Shown: positions 16,669 through 25,463, counted from the first letter of the stretch. The stretch is 64,000 bases of DNA from Thalassococcus sp. S3 (GCF_004216475.1 NZ_CP022303.1:930001-994000); one strand, 5' to 3'. Notes: generated from the letters alone by a model not told the origin. Numbers and translations are program-made.

Positions 16669-17829
16669 ATGGAAAGGATAAATGCAGGCCGGATCAGGCT
16701 GGGCATGGTCGGCGGCGGACGGGATGCCTTTATTGGAGGGGTGCATCGGATCGCGGCGAGGATCGACGATCATTTTGATCTTGTGGCGGGGTGCTTTTCG
16801 TCGACAGCAGAGAAGTCACAGGCATCGGGCGCGGATCTGGGGCTGGATCCGGCGAGGGTCTATGACGATTTTACGGAGATGGCCAAACGCGAGGCGCGGC
16901 TGAAGGCGGGCATCGACGCGGTGGCGATCGTGACGCCGAACCACATGCATTTTCCTGTCGCGAGGGAGTTTCTGAAGCGTGGTATTCATGTGATCTGCGA
17001 CAAGCCGCTGACGGCGGAGTTGAAAGAGGCGCGTCAGATGGTCAAGGCGGCGGAGCGGTCGGACGCGCTGTTCGTGCTGACACACAATTATTCAGGCTAT
17101 CCGATGGTCCGGCAGGCGCGGGAGATGGTTTCGGCAGGGGAGCTGGGCGCCATTCGCGTGGTACAAGCCGAATACCCACAGGACTGGCTGACGGAGGCGG
17201 CAGAGCATTCGGGCCTCAAACAGGCCGAGTGGCGCACCGATCCGGCACGCTCCGGTGCGGGGGGGAGTATCGGAGATATCGGCACCCATGCCTTTCATCT
17301 GGCATCGTTTGTGACGGGGCTTGCGCTGGCGGAGTTGAGCGCGGACCTGCAGAGTTTCGTGGAGGGGCGCCGCGTGGACGACAACGCCCATGTCATGATG
17401 CGCTTTGAGGGCGGGGCAAGGGGCATGTTGTGGTCGAGCCAGGTCGCGCCGGGAAACGAAAACGCGCTGAGGCTGCGGATTTACGGAGAGAAGGGCGGGC
17501 TTGAATGGGCCCAGGAGGAGCCGAATACGCTTTGGCATACGCCGTTCGGGCAGCCGCCGCGCCGACTGACGCGGGCCAATGCCGGGGCAGGGGACGCGGC
17601 GGGACGTGTGACGCGCATCCCGTCGGGACATCCGGAGGGGTATCTGGAGGCGTTTGCGACGATCTACTCCGAGGCAGCTGCCGCGATTCGGGCGCATCAG
17701 GCGGGTGAGGCTGCACCGCGCGATGTGCTTTATCCCGGGGTCCAGGACGGATTGGCGGGGGTCGCCTTCGTGGATGCCTGCGCGCGGTCCTCTGCCCGCA
17801 ACGGGGCCTGGGTGTCCTTGAATATGTGA
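16669..17829 (+). CDS. Gfo/Idh/MocA-family oxidoreductase
   Basis: A 386-residue NAD(P)-dependent sugar or polyol dehydrogenase. The Rossmann motif 'LGMVGGGRDAFIG' lies at residues ~11-23, the family signature 'CDKPLTAELKEAR' near 110 carries the conserved EKP-like lysine, and 'GSIGDIGTHAFHLASFV' near 205 carries the catalytic-region Asp and His. The long reading frame begins further upstream, but the ATG at 16669 has a perfect GGGAGGAGG site 6 bases before it. It follows the TIM-barrel isomerase after a 114-base gap holding a hairpin cluster. It probably oxidises the sugar imported by the ABC system downstream. Confidence 0.85.
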   Translation: MERINAGRIRLGMVGGGRDAFIGGVHRIAARIDDHFDLVAGCFSSTAEKSQASGADLGLDPARVYDDFTEMAKREARLKAGIDAVAIVTPNHMHFPVAREFLKRGIHVICDKPLTAELKEARQMVKAAERSDALFVLTHNYSGYPMVRQAREMVSAGELGAIRVVQAEYPQDWLTEAAEHSGLKQAEWRTDPARSGAGGSIGDIGTHAFHLASFVTGLALAELSADLQSFVEGRRVDDNAHVMMRFEGGARGMLWSSQVAPGNENALRLRIYGEKGGLEWAQEEPNTLWHTPFGQPPRRLTRANAGAGDAAGRVTRIPSGHPEGYLEAFATIYSEAAAAIRAHQAGEAAPRDVLYPGVQDGLAGVAFVDACARSSARNGAWVSLNM

Positions 17830-17909
17830 AGGATCGCCGTGACTTAAGCGGTTTCGCACGTATGGCTCAGACGAGCCTCTCACTTTTGACTTAGCGAGAT
17901 AAACTGTCT

Positions 17910-17927
17910 TTGATGGGCGTACCTCAC
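17910..17927. promoter_or_regulatory. LacI operator O1 of the sugar ABC operon (imperfect)
   Basis: TTGATGGGCGTACCTCAC agrees at 15 of 18 positions with the reverse complement of the near-perfect palindrome at 17942-17959. The centres of the two sites are 32 bases apart, about three helical turns, so two repressor dimers could bind one face of the DNA. Confidence 0.6.
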
Positions 17928-17941
17928 AAAATTCCCTTTAC

Positions 17942-17959
17942 TTGAGGTACGCACCTCAA
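17942..17959. promoter_or_regulatory. LacI operator O2 of the sugar ABC operon
   Basis: TTGAGGTACGCACCTCAA is an inverted repeat with 7-base arms TTGAGGT and ACCTCAA around a 4-base centre. It lies 79 bases before the binding-protein start. The same half-site CGTACCTCAA stands before the LacI gene at 14385-14402, which ties this element to that regulator. Confidence 0.7.
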
Positions 17960-18038
17960 ATACGCTTTGGAAAGCGCCGGTCGGGGTCTGGGAGGACTGC
18001 AGGAGAGAAACCGCGCGCGGATATGGGAGGATTGGAGA

Positions 18039-19355
18039 ATGAAAGCGACCAGATTTCTGGCGGCGACGGCTTTGGCGTCGGGCGTTGGTTTTGCCTCAGG
18101 CGCGCAGGCGGAGGATTTGACGCTCTGCTGGGCGGCCTGGGACCCGGCAAATGCATTGGTTGAATTGAGCAAGGAATTCGAGGCTCAATCCGGGCACAAC
18201 ATGAATTTCGAGTTCATCCCGTGGCCGAATTTCGCGGACCGGATGCTGAATGAGCTGAATTCGGGCGGCAAGCTCTGCGACTTGCTGATCGGGGACAGCC
18301 AGTGGATTGGCGGCGGGGCTGAGAATGGCCATTACGTGAAGCTGAACGAGTTCTTCGACGCTGAAGGGATTAGCATGGACGACTTCGCCCCGGCGACGGT
18401 TTATGCCTATTCGACCTGGCCGAAGGGGACGCCGAACTATTACGCGTTGCCGGCGATGGGGGATGCGAATGGCTGGTTCTATCGCAAGGATTGGTTCAGC
18501 GATCCCGAGATTCAAGCCGCCTACAAGGAGGCGACCGGAGAGGACCTGCGCGAGCCGCAATCACAGAAAGAGTTGATGCAGATCGCGAAGTTCTTTCAGG
18601 GACGCGAAATTGACGGGCAGACGCGCTATGGCGTGTCGATCTTTACCGAGCGCGGCTCGGAAGGGATCACGATGGGCGCGACCGGCGCGCTTTATGCCTG
18701 GGGGTTCAAGTACGAAAACGAGCCTGGATCGTACGATATGGCGGGCGCGGTGAATTCGCCGGAAGCGGTGGAGGCACTGGAGTTCTACAAGGAGCTTTAC
18801 GAGTGCTGCACGCCGCCGGGTTATACGGACAGCTATATGGGTGAGAGCCTGGATGCGTTTAAATCCGGGCAGGTCGCGATGGCGATGAACTGGTTTGCGT
18901 TCTTCCCGGGGCTTTATGCGGATCCGGATACGGGCGGGGACAAGATCGACTTTTTTGTGAACCCGCCGCAGAACCAGTCGGCGTCGACGCTGGGCGGGCA
19001 GGGTATCAGCGTGGTGGCCTATTCCGACAAGCAGGATGCGGCGCTCGAGTATATCAAGTGGTTCGCGCAGCCGGACGTACAGGCGAAATGGTGGTCGCTG
19101 GGCGGCTATTCGGCGCATAATTCGGTGCTGCAGGATCCGGGTTTTGTTGAGAGCCAGCCCTTTGCGGGCGACTTCCTGGAAGCGATGGATGCGGTGCAGG
19201 ATTTCTGGCAGGAGCCGACCTATGCCGAACTGCTCTTGGCCATGCAAAAAAGGTTGCATGACTATGTCGTGGCGGATGTGGGCACGGCTCAGGAGGCGCT
19301 CGACAAGCTGATCGAGGATTGGACGGAAGTCTTCGAAGACGAAGGCAAGCTCTAA
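18039..19355 (+). CDS. Sugar ABC transporter, extracellular solute-binding protein family 1
   Basis: A 438-residue periplasmic binding protein. A signal peptide is plain (residues 1-24, ending 'ASGAQA' before 'EDLTLCWAAWD'). The mature part shows the family-1 pattern: 'LIGDSQWIGG', 'NYYALPAMGDANGWFYRKDWF' in the first lobe, and 'FKSGQVAMAMNWFAFF' and 'GGQGISVVAYSDKQDAALEYIKWFAQPDVQ' in the second. It captures a sugar or polyol for the two permeases downstream. The ATG at 18039 is preceded by GGGAGGATTGGAG. Two LacI operators lie just upstream, so this is the first gene of a regulated operon. Confidence 0.9.
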   Translation: MKATRFLAATALASGVGFASGAQAEDLTLCWAAWDPANALVELSKEFEAQSGHNMNFEFIPWPNFADRMLNELNSGGKLCDLLIGDSQWIGGGAENGHYVKLNEFFDAEGISMDDFAPATVYAYSTWPKGTPNYYALPAMGDANGWFYRKDWFSDPEIQAAYKEATGEDLREPQSQKELMQIAKFFQGREIDGQTRYGVSIFTERGSEGITMGATGALYAWGFKYENEPGSYDMAGAVNSPEAVEALEFYKELYECCTPPGYTDSYMGESLDAFKSGQVAMAMNWFAFFPGLYADPDTGGDKIDFFVNPPQNQSASTLGGQGISVVAYSDKQDAALEYIKWFAQPDVQAKWWSLGGYSAHNSVLQDPGFVESQPFAGDFLEAMDAVQDFWQEPTYAELLLAMQKRLHDYVVADVGTAQEALDKLIEDWTEVFEDEGKL

Positions 19356-19362
19356 GAGCAGC

Positions 19363-19390
19363 GGGGCCGCCGGGTGTGCTCGGCGGCCTC
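19363..19390 (+). terminator. Strong stem-loop after the binding-protein gene
   Basis: A 12-bp stem (GGGGCCGCCGGG with CTCGGCGGCCTC, two G-T pairs) closes a TGTG loop 7 bases after the stop codon. No T-run follows, so it is more likely an mRNA-stabilising or partial attenuating hairpin that keeps binding-protein levels above permease levels. Confidence 0.65.
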
Positions 19391-19461
19391 TTGCGAGGCC
19401 TTCTCGCGGCGCATGCGGCGCCGATCGGTAAGCGGATTTTTCCAGCTGAAAGGATGTCATT

Positions 19462-20409
19462 TTGTCTGACACACCGGCAGATATGGCAGCGCGTGCAACC
19501 CCGCCGAGTGTGGCGCGCAGGATCAAGGGATTGTCGGATCGGGCGATTGCCTGGATCTTTGTGGGGCCGACGATCTTTCTGCTGCTGGCCATCAACATCT
19601 TTCCGCTGATCTGGACGATCAACCTCAGCTTTACCAATTACCGTGCCAACCGCCCGAACCGGGAGGTCGATTATATCGGCCTGCGGAACTACGAACGGAT
19701 CCTGACAGACAGCGATATCTGGCTGAGCATGCAGGCGACCGCGCATTTTCTGTTCTGGACGATTGTTTTGCAGGTGCTGATCGGGTTCACGCTGGCCTGG
19801 CTGATCAACCGCAAATTCAAGGGCAATGATCTTTGGACCACGATCATCGTTCTGCCGATGATGCTATCGCCGGCGGTGGTGGGGAATTTCTGGACCTTTC
19901 TTTATCAGCCGCAGATCGGGCTTTTTAACTACATCGTCGCCTTCTTCACCGGCGCCGATCCGTCGAGTTTCGAGATGCTGGGCTCGGTCAGCCTCGCACC
20001 CTGGTCCATCGTGATCGTGGATACGTGGATGTGGACGCCGTTCGTGATGCTGATCTGTCTGGCGGGGCTCAGGTCCATTCCCGACTATATTTACGAGGCG
20101 GCGGAGATCGACCGGGCCAGCAAGTTCCGGCAATTCTGGACGATTACCGTCCCGATGGTGCTGCCGTTTCTGATGCTCGCCGTGCTCTTCCGCGGCATCG
20201 AGAATTTCAAGATGTTCGACCTGGTCGTGCAACTGACCGGCGGCGGGCCGGGATCGGTGACGGAGGTCACGTCGATCAACCTCAAGCGGGAGGCATTCGA
20301 GAAGTGGCGCACGGGCTATGCCAGCGCCTATGCCATCATCCTGTTTGTCACGGTCTTTGGCCTCGCCAGCATTTACGTGAAGGCGCTGAACAAGGTGAAA
20401 GAGAGATGA
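19462..20409 (+). CDS. Sugar ABC transporter permease (MalF-like)
   Basis: A 315-residue inner-membrane permease with about six helices. The first follows a cytoplasmic N terminus ('IAWIFVGPTIFLLLAINIFPLIWTI'-type segment near residue 30). The EAA loop that contacts the ATPase reads 'YEAAEIDRASKFRQFW' near residue 213. The start is TTG at 19462, with AAAGGA 7 bases upstream; the nearer ATG at 19455 is out of frame and an in-frame ATG at 19483 lacks a site. It overlaps the next permease by four bases (ATGA). Confidence 0.9.
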   Translation: MSDTPADMAARATPPSVARRIKGLSDRAIAWIFVGPTIFLLLAINIFPLIWTINLSFTNYRANRPNREVDYIGLRNYERILTDSDIWLSMQATAHFLFWTIVLQVLIGFTLAWLINRKFKGNDLWTTIIVLPMMLSPAVVGNFWTFLYQPQIGLFNYIVAFFTGADPSSFEMLGSVSLAPWSIVIVDTWMWTPFVMLICLAGLRSIPDYIYEAAEIDRASKFRQFWTITVPMVLPFLMLAVLFRGIENFKMFDLVVQLTGGGPGSVTEVTSINLKREAFEKWRTGYASAYAIILFVTVFGLASIYVKALNKVKER

Positions 20410-21347
20410 GCAGCTATTCGATCACCGAACCCAGCGCGCGGCAGAAATGGGTCGCGGGGACGCTGGTCATCCTTTACGCGCTGATCACGATGATCCCGCT
20501 GGCCTGGATTTTCCTGACCGGGTTCAAGACACCGCCGGATTCGATTTCCTATCCGCCGAAGGTGATTTTTGAGCCGTCGCTGGAAGGCTATGTGAACCTC
20601 TTCACCACGCGGACGCGGGTGTCGGCTGAAGAGCTTGAGACGTTACCGCCACCGGAGAATTTCGCCGAAGAGATCGTGCGCGAGCGGGGCATGGTGATCG
20701 TCGGCCCCTCGAAATTCGGGGAGCGGTTTCTGAATTCGGTGATCATCGGCTTCGGCTCCACGTTTCTCAGCGTGTTTCTGGGCACGCTGGCGGCCTATGC
20801 GTTCAGCCGGTTCAAGATCCCGCTAGCGGATGATCTGCTGTTTTTCATTCTCAGCACGCGGATGATGCCGCCCATCGCGGTCGCGATCCCGATCTTTCTG
20901 ATGTATCGGCAATTGGGGCTGAGCGACACGCATCTGGGGATGATCCTGCTTTACACGGCGGTGAATATCTCGCTTGCGGTGTGGCTCTTGAAAGGGTTCA
21001 TTGACGAGATCCCGCGTGAATACGAAGAGGCCGCGCTGATCGACGGCTACACCCGGTTTCAGGCTTTCTACAAGGTGGTTCTGCCGCAGGCCGCGACGGG
21101 GATCGCATCGACGGCGATCTTTTGTCTGATCTTTGCGTGGAACGAATATGCGTTTGCGGTGCTGCTGACATCCGGCACGGCGCAGACCGCACCGCCCTTT
21201 ATTCCCACCATCATCGGTATTGGCGGGCTGGACTGGCCGGCGGTTGCGGCGGGGGCCACGATCTTCCTGCTGCCGGTGATGATCTTCACCATCCTGCTGC
21301 GCAAGCATCTGTTGCGGGGCATCACCTTCGGAGCGGTGCGCAAATGA
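20406..21347 (+). CDS. Sugar ABC transporter permease (MalG-like)
   Basis: A 313-residue inner-membrane permease, partner of the preceding one. About six helices are visible, starting 'VAGTLVILYALITMIPLAWIF' near residue 15. The periplasmic loop after helix 1 is extended (about residues 40-95). The EAA loop is 'YEEAALIDGYTRFQAF' near residue 203, and the C terminus 'LLRGITFGAVRK' is typical of MalG-type partners. It is coupled to the upstream permease by an ATGA overlap. Confidence 0.9.
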   Translation: MSSYSITEPSARQKWVAGTLVILYALITMIPLAWIFLTGFKTPPDSISYPPKVIFEPSLEGYVNLFTTRTRVSAEELETLPPPENFAEEIVRERGMVIVGPSKFGERFLNSVIIGFGSTFLSVFLGTLAAYAFSRFKIPLADDLLFFILSTRMMPPIAVAIPIFLMYRQLGLSDTHLGMILLYTAVNISLAVWLLKGFIDEIPREYEEAALIDGYTRFQAFYKVVLPQAATGIASTAIFCLIFAWNEYAFAVLLTSGTAQTAPPFIPTIIGIGGLDWPAVAAGATIFLLPVMIFTILLRKHLLRGITFGAVRK

Positions 21348-21405
21348 GGCCCGTCGCATTTGAGTTTATTTGGCAAGATGAAGGGCGGAGCGGGGGAGGT
21401 CTGTC

Positions 21406-21594
21406 ATGCGTGATTTTCTGACCGGGCTGGCGCGCATGCGCCGGGGGCCGTGGGAGATGGTCGCCTCGATCCTCATCGGGGTGGGCGTGGTGATGCTGAT
21501 GCAGCCGTTTCTGCTGGTGGCCTATACCTATTCTTTCATCGTGACGCTGGTGGGCACGGTGATGTTCATCATTGTCAGCCATTTCCCGGAGTAG
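21406..21594 (+). CDS. Small two-helix membrane protein in the sugar ABC operon
   Basis: A 62-residue protein with two hydrophobic helices (about residues 18-36 and 40-57) joined by a short turn, and an N terminus rich in Arg ('FLTGLARMRRGP'). A good GGGAGG ribosome site lies 7-8 bases upstream. It is placed between the second permease and the first ATPase, only 5 bases before the latter. Its position is analogous to the small DUF2160-type protein of rhizobial glycerol ABC systems, but I cannot claim homology. It may be an accessory subunit of the importer. Confidence 0.65.
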   Translation: MRDFLTGLARMRRGPWEMVASILIGVGVVMLMQPFLLVAYTYSFIVTLVGTVMFIIVSHFPE

Positions 21595-21599
21595 AGCGG

Positions 21600-22697
21600 A
21601 TGGCTGAGATCGTGATCAAGAACCTGCGCAAGGAATTCGGTGACTTCACCGCGGTGCAATCGTCGTCCTTCAAAATCGAGGATGGGGAGTTTTTCATGCT
21701 GCTCGGCCCGTCGGGTTGCGGGAAGACGACGACTTTGCGCATGATTGCCGGGCTGGAACTGCCGACCAGCGGAGAAATCTATATGGACGGCGAAGAGGTG
21801 GGGCAGAAGCCAGCGAGTGCGAGGGACATTGCCTTTGTCTTTCAGATGTTTGCGCTCTACCCGCACATGAACGTCCGCAAGAATATCTCCTATCCGCTGA
21901 CCAGCCAGGGCATGCCCCGCGCGCAGGTCAAGGCGAAGGTGGCGGAAGCGGCCAAGATCCTCGGGATCGAGAAGATCCTCAACCGGCCCGTCGGCGGCCT
22001 TTCGGGCGGGGACAGGCAGAGGGTGGCGTTGGGCCGGGCGATCGTGCGCAATCCAAAGGCGTTCATGATGGACGAACCGCTGGGCGCGCTGGATGCGGAG
22101 TTTCGCGAGCACATGGCAGAAGAGTTGCGCGCGCTGCATGACCGGATGGGGGCAACAACGGTCTATGTCACGCATGACCAGCTTGAGGCGATGCAGATGG
22201 GCGACAAGATCGTCGTGATGAACCACGGCGTGATCGAGCAATTCGGAACGCCGCAGGATATCTATGACAAGCCGGCGACGATGTTCGTGGCCGATTTCAT
22301 CGGATCGCCTGCCATGAACTTCATGAGGTTTCACGGCGGGATCGAGGCCGGGGCGACCGAGGTTCAGATGCAGCATCAGAATTTCGGCGTGCCGGAGATG
22401 CGCGAGCCGTTTGACGGGGACATCGTGTTCGGCGTGCGCCCGGAACATGTGCAACTCAGCGATGCGGCCCCCTACCGGGCGGAGGTGCAGGCGGTGGAGT
22501 ATCTGGGCACGACGCAGATCGTCTCGCTCAGCACTGCGCTGGGCGATATCAAGGCGCGGATCGCCTCGGATCAGCGGGCCAAGACTGGCGAAACGGTGGG
22601 CCTCACATTCAACGCACGCACCGTGACGCTTTTTGACAGCCAGACGGGACGCGCGCTCAGATCCGATCTGAACGAAGGGGTGCTGGGCCATGGCTGA
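21600..22697 (+). CDS. Sugar ABC transporter ATP-binding protein (UgpC/MalK-like) 1
   Basis: A 365-residue ATPase. Walker A 'GPSGCGKTT' at about 37-45, Q-loop 'FQMFALYPHM', ABC signature 'LSGGDRQRVALGRA' (Asp in place of the usual Gln), Walker B 'AFMMDEPLGALD' and H-loop 'YVTHDQLEAM'. The C-terminal TOBE/MalK regulatory domain includes 'VFGVRPEHVQL'. It pairs with the following ATPase, which overlaps it by 8 bases, as a probable heterodimer driving one importer. Confidence 0.92.
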   Translation: MAEIVIKNLRKEFGDFTAVQSSSFKIEDGEFFMLLGPSGCGKTTTLRMIAGLELPTSGEIYMDGEEVGQKPASARDIAFVFQMFALYPHMNVRKNISYPLTSQGMPRAQVKAKVAEAAKILGIEKILNRPVGGLSGGDRQRVALGRAIVRNPKAFMMDEPLGALDAEFREHMAEELRALHDRMGATTVYVTHDQLEAMQMGDKIVVMNHGVIEQFGTPQDIYDKPATMFVADFIGSPAMNFMRFHGGIEAGATEVQMQHQNFGVPEMREPFDGDIVFGVRPEHVQLSDAAPYRAEVQAVEYLGTTQIVSLSTALGDIKARIASDQRAKTGETVGLTFNARTVTLFDSQTGRALRSDLNEGVLGHG

Positions 22698-23685
22698 GGT
22701 GTCTCTGACAGGGGTGACCAAGCGGTTCGGCAAGGACGTGGCCGTCGAAGACCTGACGATGACAATCCCCGATGGGGCGTTCGTTGTGCTTTTGGGACCT
22801 ACGGGCGCGGGCAAGACGACGACATTGCGTCTGATCTCGGGCCTTGAGAAGCCCGATGCGGGAGAGATTGCAATCGCAGGTCGGCCCGTTCTGCAAGAGA
22901 CGCCAGCGCAGCGCGATGTGGCGATGGTGTTTCAGCAATACTCGCTCTACCCGCACATGACGGTGCGGGACAATCTGGCCTTTCCGCTTCGCTCTCCGAT
23001 CCTGAATACGCCGGAGGACGAGATCGCGCGGAAGGTGGCCGAGGTGGCGGAGGTTTTGCGCATCCCCCATAAGCTCGACAACAAGGCGACAGAGCTGTCG
23101 GGGGGCGAGATGCAGCGCGTGTCGATTGGCCGGGCTCTGGTACGCTCGCCCGCGATCTATCTGATGGATGAGCCGCTCAGTTCGCTTGATGCCAAGCTGC
23201 GGGCCGATCTGAGGGTGGAGTTGAAACGTATCCAGGCGAGCCTGGGCGCGACTTTGCTTTACGTCACCCACGACCAGATCGAAGCGATGACGATGGCCAC
23301 CCATGTAGGTGTGCTGGACGAAGGACGGCTGGTCCAGTTCGGCACCCCGCGCGAGATCTATGAAAACCCCGTGAGCCTCTATGTGGCGGGTCGTCTTGGT
23401 CTGCCACGCATCAATGCGCTGCCAGCCGATCTTTTTGGCGGCGCGCCGGTCGGCGCGGCGACAATCGGTCTGCGCCCGGAACATGTGGCGCAAGGCGAGG
23501 GGCGACCAAGCCAGGTCGTGAGGGTCGAGCATCTGGGCGATCAGACGCGACTTCACCTCAATATGGAAGGCCACGACATCGTAACTCTGACGGATGTCCA
23601 CACCGAGCTTGGTCCCGGAGATACCGTCGCTATCCAGCCCCGCAACCCACTTTATTTCGACGCGAGCGGCACGCGCCTTGTCTGA
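22690..23685 (+). CDS. Sugar ABC transporter ATP-binding protein 2
   Basis: A 331-residue ATPase of the MalK/UgpC group. Walker A 'GPTGAGKTT' near 36-44, Q-loop 'FQQYSLYPHM', signature 'LSGGEMQRVSIGRA', Walker B 'IYLMDEPLSSLD', H-loop 'YVTHDQIEAM', then a shorter regulatory domain with 'TIGLRPEHV'. Two unequal ATPase genes after one permease pair is the arrangement seen in glycerol- and polyol-type CUT1 importers. It begins inside the end of the previous gene. Confidence 0.92.
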   Translation: MAEVSLTGVTKRFGKDVAVEDLTMTIPDGAFVVLLGPTGAGKTTTLRLISGLEKPDAGEIAIAGRPVLQETPAQRDVAMVFQQYSLYPHMTVRDNLAFPLRSPILNTPEDEIARKVAEVAEVLRIPHKLDNKATELSGGEMQRVSIGRALVRSPAIYLMDEPLSSLDAKLRADLRVELKRIQASLGATLLYVTHDQIEAMTMATHVGVLDEGRLVQFGTPREIYENPVSLYVAGRLGLPRINALPADLFGGAPVGAATIGLRPEHVAQGEGRPSQVVRVEHLGDQTRLHLNMEGHDIVTLTDVHTELGPGDTVAIQPRNPLYFDASGTRLV

Positions 23686-23696
23686 GGAGATCTGAT

Positions 23697-25334
23697 ATGA
23701 AGCAGTTCATCAACGCCAAAGACAATTTGGTGACCGAGGCTATTGACGGGGTTTTGCGCACGGCAGGCGGACGCCTGGCGCGTCTGGATGGCTATCCGCA
23801 TATCAAGGTCGTGGTACGCACCGACTGGGACAAGTCCAAGGTCGCGCTTGTTTCAGGCGGCGGATCGGGGCACGAGCCGTCCCATGCCGGCTTTGTCGGG
23901 CAGGGGATGCTGACGGCTGCGGTTTGCGGCGATGTTTTCGCTTCTCCATCGGTGGATGCGGTTTTGGCGGGCATTCTGGCCGTGACGGGAAAGGCCGGCT
24001 GCCTTCTGATTGTCAAGAACTATACCGGGGATCGGCTTAACTTTGGCCTCGCCGCCGAGCGGGCACGCGCCTTTGGTCTGACGGTGAATATGGTCGTGGT
24101 CGATGACGATGTCGCACTGCCGGACCTGCCGCAGGCGCGCGGCGTCGCGGGCACGCTGTTCGTGCACAAGATTGCAGGCGCGCTGGCGGATCAAGGCGCG
24201 GATCTCGAAACGGTGACGCAGGCGGCTCAGCGTGTCATCGACGGTGTCTCGTCGATCGGAATGTCGCTGGATACCTGCACGGTTCCGGGCTCTCCCAAGG
24301 AAGAGCGCATCGCGGCCGGAAAGGCCGAACTTGGCCTCGGTATTCATGGAGAGGCTGGGATCGAACAGGTGGATTTCGAAAGCGCCGAGGCCGCCATGGC
24401 GATGGTGGTCGACAAGCTTGCCGCGACCCTCGCGCCGGGTCCGCATGTGGCTCTCCTGAACAATCTGGGGGGCACGACGCCGCTGGAGATGTCGGTGCTG
24501 GCCGAAGAACTCGTAACCTCAACGATTGGAGGTCAGATCCGCTGGCTGATCGGGCCGGCGCCGATGATGACCTCGCTGGATATGCAGGGCTTCTCCGTCT
24601 CGTTGTTGCCGGTGGGCAAGGCGGACGAGCCTGCCTTGCAGGCGCCCGTCGCACCCTGGGCCTGGCCCGGCTGTCATGCGGTGGGTGACGTGGAGGTTTT
24701 GCCGCTGCCAGACGGGCTGACGCCGATCCAGCCGATCCCGTCCAAGAACCCCGAGATGGCGGGCTTCATCAAGAAGTGTTGTGCGATCCTGATCGCGGCG
24801 GAGGCGGATCTGAACGCGCTTGATGCGAAATCCGGAGACGGCGATACGGGATCGACCCTTGCCACCGCGGCGCGAGCGCTGCTTGAGGCAATCGATCGTC
24901 TGCCACTTGCTGACCTGACCCAGCTCTATCGGGCAATCGGCCTTGAACTGAGCCAAACGATGGGCGGATCATCCGGCGTTCTGCTGGCCATCTTCTTCAC
25001 CGCTGCCGGGGATGCGTCGGCCAACGGGATCGGTCCGGTGGGTGCCCTGAAGGCGGGGCTTGACCGCGTGCAACAGGTTGGTGGGGCAAAACCGGGTGAC
25101 CGGACGATGATCGACGCGCTGGCGCCGGCGCTTGAAGCGTTGCCGGACGGTGTCGATGCCGCAGCGGAAGCTGCGCGAAAGGGCGCGGAGGTCACAGCAA
25201 CGATCACCCGCGCCAAAGCCGGGCGTGCGACCTATATCGCCGAGGACAAACTTGCCGGGCATAACGACCCCGGGGCCGAGGCCGTCGCGCGTTTGTTCGA
25301 ATTCATCGCAACGCAGCGACATGCAGCAGAGTGA
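23697..25334 (+). CDS. ATP-dependent dihydroxyacetone-kinase family protein (DhaK-DhaL fusion)
   Basis: A 545-residue single-chain kinase. The DhaK half (about 1-330) has the substrate pocket 'SGGGSGHEPSHAGFVG' and the covalent-binding His in 'LGIHGEAG' near 219. The DhaL half (about 350-545) has the ATP/Mg motif 'SGDGDTGST', which marks an ATP-dependent enzyme and not a PTS-dependent one. The family phosphorylates dihydroxyacetone and also C4-C5 ketoses such as erythrulose or apulose. It is the last gene of the ABC operon, 11 bases after the second ATPase, with AGGAG upstream. The real substrate is inferred to be a ketose made from the imported sugar. Confidence 0.87.
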   Translation: MKQFINAKDNLVTEAIDGVLRTAGGRLARLDGYPHIKVVVRTDWDKSKVALVSGGGSGHEPSHAGFVGQGMLTAAVCGDVFASPSVDAVLAGILAVTGKAGCLLIVKNYTGDRLNFGLAAERARAFGLTVNMVVVDDDVALPDLPQARGVAGTLFVHKIAGALADQGADLETVTQAAQRVIDGVSSIGMSLDTCTVPGSPKEERIAAGKAELGLGIHGEAGIEQVDFESAEAAMAMVVDKLAATLAPGPHVALLNNLGGTTPLEMSVLAEELVTSTIGGQIRWLIGPAPMMTSLDMQGFSVSLLPVGKADEPALQAPVAPWAWPGCHAVGDVEVLPLPDGLTPIQPIPSKNPEMAGFIKKCCAILIAAEADLNALDAKSGDGDTGSTLATAARALLEAIDRLPLADLTQLYRAIGLELSQTMGGSSGVLLAIFFTAAGDASANGIGPVGALKAGLDRVQQVGGAKPGDRTMIDALAPALEALPDGVDAAAEAARKGAEVTATITRAKAGRATYIAEDKLAGHNDPGAEAVARLFEFIATQRHAAE

Positions 25335-25391
25335 AAGTGCCCGCCAATCGCACAACACGCCCGCAATCCATACCAACCTGCGCAATCAGTT

Positions 25392-25407
25392 TTGTTAGCG
25401 CTATCAA
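25392..25407. promoter_or_regulatory. LacI-type operator before the gap-xylB-xylA operon
   Basis: TTGTTAGCGCTATCAA is palindromic around AGCGCT with one mismatch per half. It matches the general LacI-family consensus (T-x-AGCGCT-x-A core) and is unlike the TTGAGGT element at 17.9 kb. It sits 57 bases before the GAPDH start, so this second transcription unit may answer to a different LacI-family repressor encoded elsewhere. Confidence 0.6.
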
Positions 25408-25463
25408 TTCGATCTCGTTCCCGCTATGACGCCCTCAGTTTTTCATGTTCGAAAGGAAGAGAG

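Noticed and set aside
14320..16773. Very long minus-strand frame (817 codons) opposite the LacI and isomerase genes
   Set aside because: It is antisense to two genes with clear family motifs, is His-, Arg- and Pro-rich, and shows no domain. Long antisense frames are expected in GC-rich coding DNA.
17876..17905. Further operator-like sequence around TTAGCGAGATAA
   Set aside because: Only loosely palindromic; weaker than the two TTGAGGT-type sites just downstream.
21528..22814. 428-codon minus-strand frame opposite the first sugar ABC ATPase
   Set aside because: Antisense to Walker A, signature and Walker B motifs of a plain ATPase, with no ribosome site or domain.
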